DNA from: Streptomyces pyxinae
Lineage (GTDB): Bacteria; Actinomycetota; Actinomycetes; Streptomycetales; Streptomycetaceae
DNA length: 64,000 nucleotides
Assembly (NCBI RefSeq): GCF_024756275.1
Contig: NZ_JANUGQ010000001.1
Span: forward strand, 248,001-312,000
Direction: 5' to 3'
Shown here one piece after another: positions 62,235-64,000 of this stretch (within the stretch, counting starts at the first letter, position 1; the number at the start of each line of letters is the position of its first letter). The notes beneath the pieces are model-generated. The model was not told the DNA's origin, made no database searches, and saw nothing but the letters and a program-made list of their open reading frames with translations. The position numbers were made by a program, and so were the translations under genes.

Positions 62235-62992
62235 CCGCCATGGTGAAGGCCGAGGGCGTCCACAAGTCCTACGGGGCCGCCCACATCCTCAAGGGCATCG
62301 ACCTGGAAGTGGCCCCCGGTGAGGTGTTCTGCCTGATCGGCCCCTCCGGCTCCGGGAAGTCCACCTTCCTCCGGTGCATCAACCACCTGGAGAAGATCAA
62401 CGCCGGACGGCTCCACGTCGACGGCGAGCTGGTCGGATACCGCCAGAAGGGCGACAAGCTCTACGAGCTCAAGGACAGCGAGGTCGCGCTCCAGCGCCGG
62501 GACATCGGCATGGTCTTCCAGCGCTTCAACCTGTTCCCGCACATGACGGCCGTGGAGAACGTCATGGAGGCGCCGGTCCAGGTCAAGGGCGAGTCCAAGT
62601 CCTCGGCCCGGGAGCGGGCGCTGAAGCTGCTCGACCGGGTGGGGCTGGGCGACAAGGCCGGGAACTTCCCGTCCCAGCTCTCCGGCGGCCAGCAGCAGCG
62701 GGTGGCGATCGCCCGGGCGCTGGCGATGGAGCCGAAGCTGATGCTCTTCGACGAGCCGACCTCGGCGCTCGACCCGGAGCTCGTCGGTGATGTGCTGGAC
62801 GTGATGCGGGACCTGGCCCAGACGGGCATGACCATGGTCGTGGTCACCCATGAGATGGGCTTCGCCCGCGAGGTCGGTGACTCGCTGGTCTTCATGGACG
62901 GCGGTGTGGTCGTGGAGTCGGGCCACCCCCGCGAGGTGCTGGGCAACCCCCAGCACGAGCGCACCAGGTCCTTCCTCTCCAAGGTCCTCTAG
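62231..62992 (+). CDS. Amino-acid ABC transporter ATP-binding protein
   Basis: 253 residues of the GlnQ/HisP type. Walker A is [11 protein letters not shown]-loop [18 protein letters not shown], signature [17 protein letters not shown], Walker [12 protein letters not shown] and H-loop [10 protein letters not shown]. All motifs are intact. It energises the permease encoded just upstream. ATG 62231 overlaps the permease stop. A pair of GC-rich hairpins follows. Confidence 0.97.
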   Translation: MTAMVKAEGVHKSYGAAHILKGIDLEVAPGEVFCLIGPSGSGKSTFLRCINHLEKINAGRLHVDGELVGYRQKGDKLYELKDSEVALQRRDIGMVFQRFNLFPHMTAVENVMEAPVQVKGESKSSARERALKLLDRVGLGDKAGNFPSQLSGGQQQRVAIARALAMEPKLMLFDEPTSALDPELVGDVLDVMRDLAQTGMTMVVVTHEMGFAREVGDSLVFMDGGVVVESGHPREVLGNPQHERTRSFLSKVL

Positions 62993-62998
62993 CCCTCT

Positions 62999-63093
62999 GG
63001 GGCTCCAGCCCCGCGAGAGCGACCCCCACAAGAACGGCGAGGAGCACGGCACACAACCCCGGGGGGGCGGTACGGACACCCCGCACCGCCCCC
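62999..63093. terminator. Tandem hairpins between transporter and methyltransferase genes
   Basis: A small hairpin GGGGCT-CC-AGCCCC (62999-63012) lies 6 bp after the ATPase stop. A larger one with 9-bp arms GGGGGCGGT and ACCGCCCCC (63063-63093) follows. They lie between convergent genes. Confidence 0.6.
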
Positions 63094-63116
63094 TCCCCTC
63101 TCGCCTCCCCTTCCCC

Positions 63117-63878
63117 TCACTTCAGCGCGAGCACCAGCGCGTCCGAGGGCGAGGACCAGACCGTGCGGGCCTCCGCGAAGCCGGCGGCCCGCAGGGTCCG
63201 GACGTGCCATGCGGCGGAGGGGGAGTCGCCGTCGGCGTGCTCGCCGTAGATCTCGAACCGCTCGGCGGTCGGGGCGGCGAGCGCCGGATCGGCGGCGGCC
63301 AGCCGCCACCAGTCCGACCAGTCCACCGCGCCGGCGGCCTTGGCACGGTCCATCGCGGCATGCCGGTGGGCGCGCTCCAAGGCGTTGATCCGAGGCGTGC
63401 GCTCGTCCGGCATGTGGTCGGCGTTCATGAAGACGCCGCCGTCCCGCACCAGACCACCGAGCTGCCCGTACAGCGCGGTGAGCGGCTCCTGGTGGAACCA
63501 GTGGAGGGCAGTGGCCGTGAGCACCGCGTCGTACGAGTCGTACGGCAGCGCCCGCGTCCACTCCGGGTCCTTGAGGTCGGCCCGGACGAAGGTGACCCGC
63601 TTGTCCCCGGCGAAGTAGCCACCGGCGATGGTGAGGAGCGCGGGGTCGAGGTCGACCCCGGTGCTCACCGCGTCCGGGAGGCGCTCCAGCAGCCGGTCGG
63701 TGATGGTGCCGGTGCCGCAGGCCAGGTCGAGGACGCGGGGCGCGGGGCCGGCCACCGCCTCGACCATGTCCAGCATGACCCGGAACCGCTCCTCGCGGTC
63801 GGGCATGTACCACTCCTGCTGCCGGTCCCAGCTCTCCTGCCAGCCGTGCCAGTCGGTGGTCGCCGCCGCCTCGGTCAT
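63117..63878 (-). CDS. Class I SAM-dependent methyltransferase
   Basis: 253 residues. Motif I is RVLDLACGTGTITDRLLERLP; the acidic end of strand 2 is STGVDLDPALL; motif II/III region is VRADLKDP and YDAVLTATALHWF. The Trp-rich N-terminus (DWHGWQESWDRQQEWYMPDREERFRVML) is typical of small-molecule methyltransferases of this kind in Streptomyces. The substrate is unknown. GGAGGCGAAA precedes the ATG at 63878. It is divergent from the next gene, 84 bp away. Confidence 0.9.
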   Translation of the reverse strand: MTEAAATTDWHGWQESWDRQQEWYMPDREERFRVMLDMVEAVAGPAPRVLDLACGTGTITDRLLERLPDAVSTGVDLDPALLTIAGGYFAGDKRVTFVRADLKDPEWTRALPYDSYDAVLTATALHWFHQEPLTALYGQLGGLVRDGGVFMNADHMPDERTPRINALERAHRHAAMDRAKAAGAVDWSDWWRLAAADPALAAPTAERFEIYGEHADGDSPSAAWHVRTLRAAGFAEARTVWSSPSDALVLALK

Positions 63879-63962
63879 TTTCGCCTCCGTAACACTCGGG
63901 TCGGGCAGTCATCTCTTACCCTTGACCCGACCGACCCTAGACCGCCCCGGTAAGGATTACTA

Positions 63963-64000
63963 GTGGAACTGGCCTCTTACTCGGACTACGCCGTACGTCT
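63963..64000 (+). CDS. CGNR zinc-finger (ABATE domain) protein, partial N-terminus
   Basis: Only 12 full codons are in the window: MELASYSDYAVR from a GTG at 63963, with AAGGAT six nt upstream. This opening resembles the start of Streptomyces CGNR zinc-finger/ABATE-domain putative regulators (remembered as MELAYYSDYAVRLVNT). The zinc-finger part would lie outside the window, so the call rests on a short match. Confidence 0.55.
   Translation, partial: MELASYSDYAVR

Overview
The window is very GC-rich actinobacterial DNA (coding third positions almost all G or C, frequent GTG starts, GGAGG-type ribosome sites). Gene content points to Streptomyces: a conservon (sensor kinase, roadblock, DUF742 and GTPase genes), a SEDS/PBP pair, a fused Kgd-type 2-oxoglutarate enzyme, DUF6104, and a PadR/DUF4097 pair. 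From memory, the order from ku to the amino-acid ABC transporter resembles the S. coelicolor core segment from about SCO5309 down to SCO5258 (for example lon = SCO5285, 2-oxoglutarate dehydrogenase = SCO5281, malic enzyme = SCO5261). I could not check this by search.

Layout. (1) 1-3.9 kb: leftward run of an MFS exporter, a stand-alone condensation-like protein and the start of an NRPS that runs off the left edge; this looks like the edge of a biosynthetic cluster. (2) 4.3-7.6 kb: bacterial NHEJ as separate proteins: ku on one strand, a LigD-type polymerase and a small ATP-dependent ligase on the other. (3) 7.7-16.2 kb: HEAT-repeat protein, a 900-bp gap holding a 32-bp tandem repeat, a lipoprotein/sensor-kinase pair with no response regulator, and an FtsW/RodA-PBP pair. 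(4) 16.3-22.2 kb: Uma2-family protein, two divergent diiron enzymes (ferritin-like and AurF-like) with a TetR regulator, and an NlpC/P60 hydrolase. (5) 22.4-29.1 kb: conservon cvnABCD followed by a styrene-monooxygenase-like flavoenzyme. (6) 29.5-33.9 kb: PP2C-like phosphatase, MarR, secreted GH25 lysozyme, a small HATPase, and a tandem of an HTH-less UTRA protein and a full GntR regulator. (7) 34-40.7 kb: secreted M4 protease divergent from a TrmB/LuxR-type regulator that carries a TTA codon, then Lon with an HspR-type HAIR site. (8) 41-49.5 kb: rhomboid-like membrane protein, spermidine-synthase-like protein, two-component system, kgd. (9) 49.8-57.5 kb: DUF6104, DUF4097/PadR, ribbon-helix-helix protein, secreted GH5, MDR oxidoreductase, Tat-exported PhoD with a co-transcribed companion. 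(10) 58-64 kb: malic enzyme, a glutamate/polar-amino-acid-type ABC transporter, a methyltransferase, and the first codons of a CGNR zinc-finger protein.

Most of the window is chromosomal housekeeping. The less ordinary elements are the diiron pair with a candidate TetR operator, the tandem UTRA/GntR locus, the conservon-linked flavin monooxygenase, the NRPS edge, several intergenic tandem repeats (8-, 22- and 32-bp periods), and regulatory palindromes. I saw no rRNA, tRNA, CRISPR array, insertion sequence or integrase. All functional calls come from reading sequence motifs; no database search was run.
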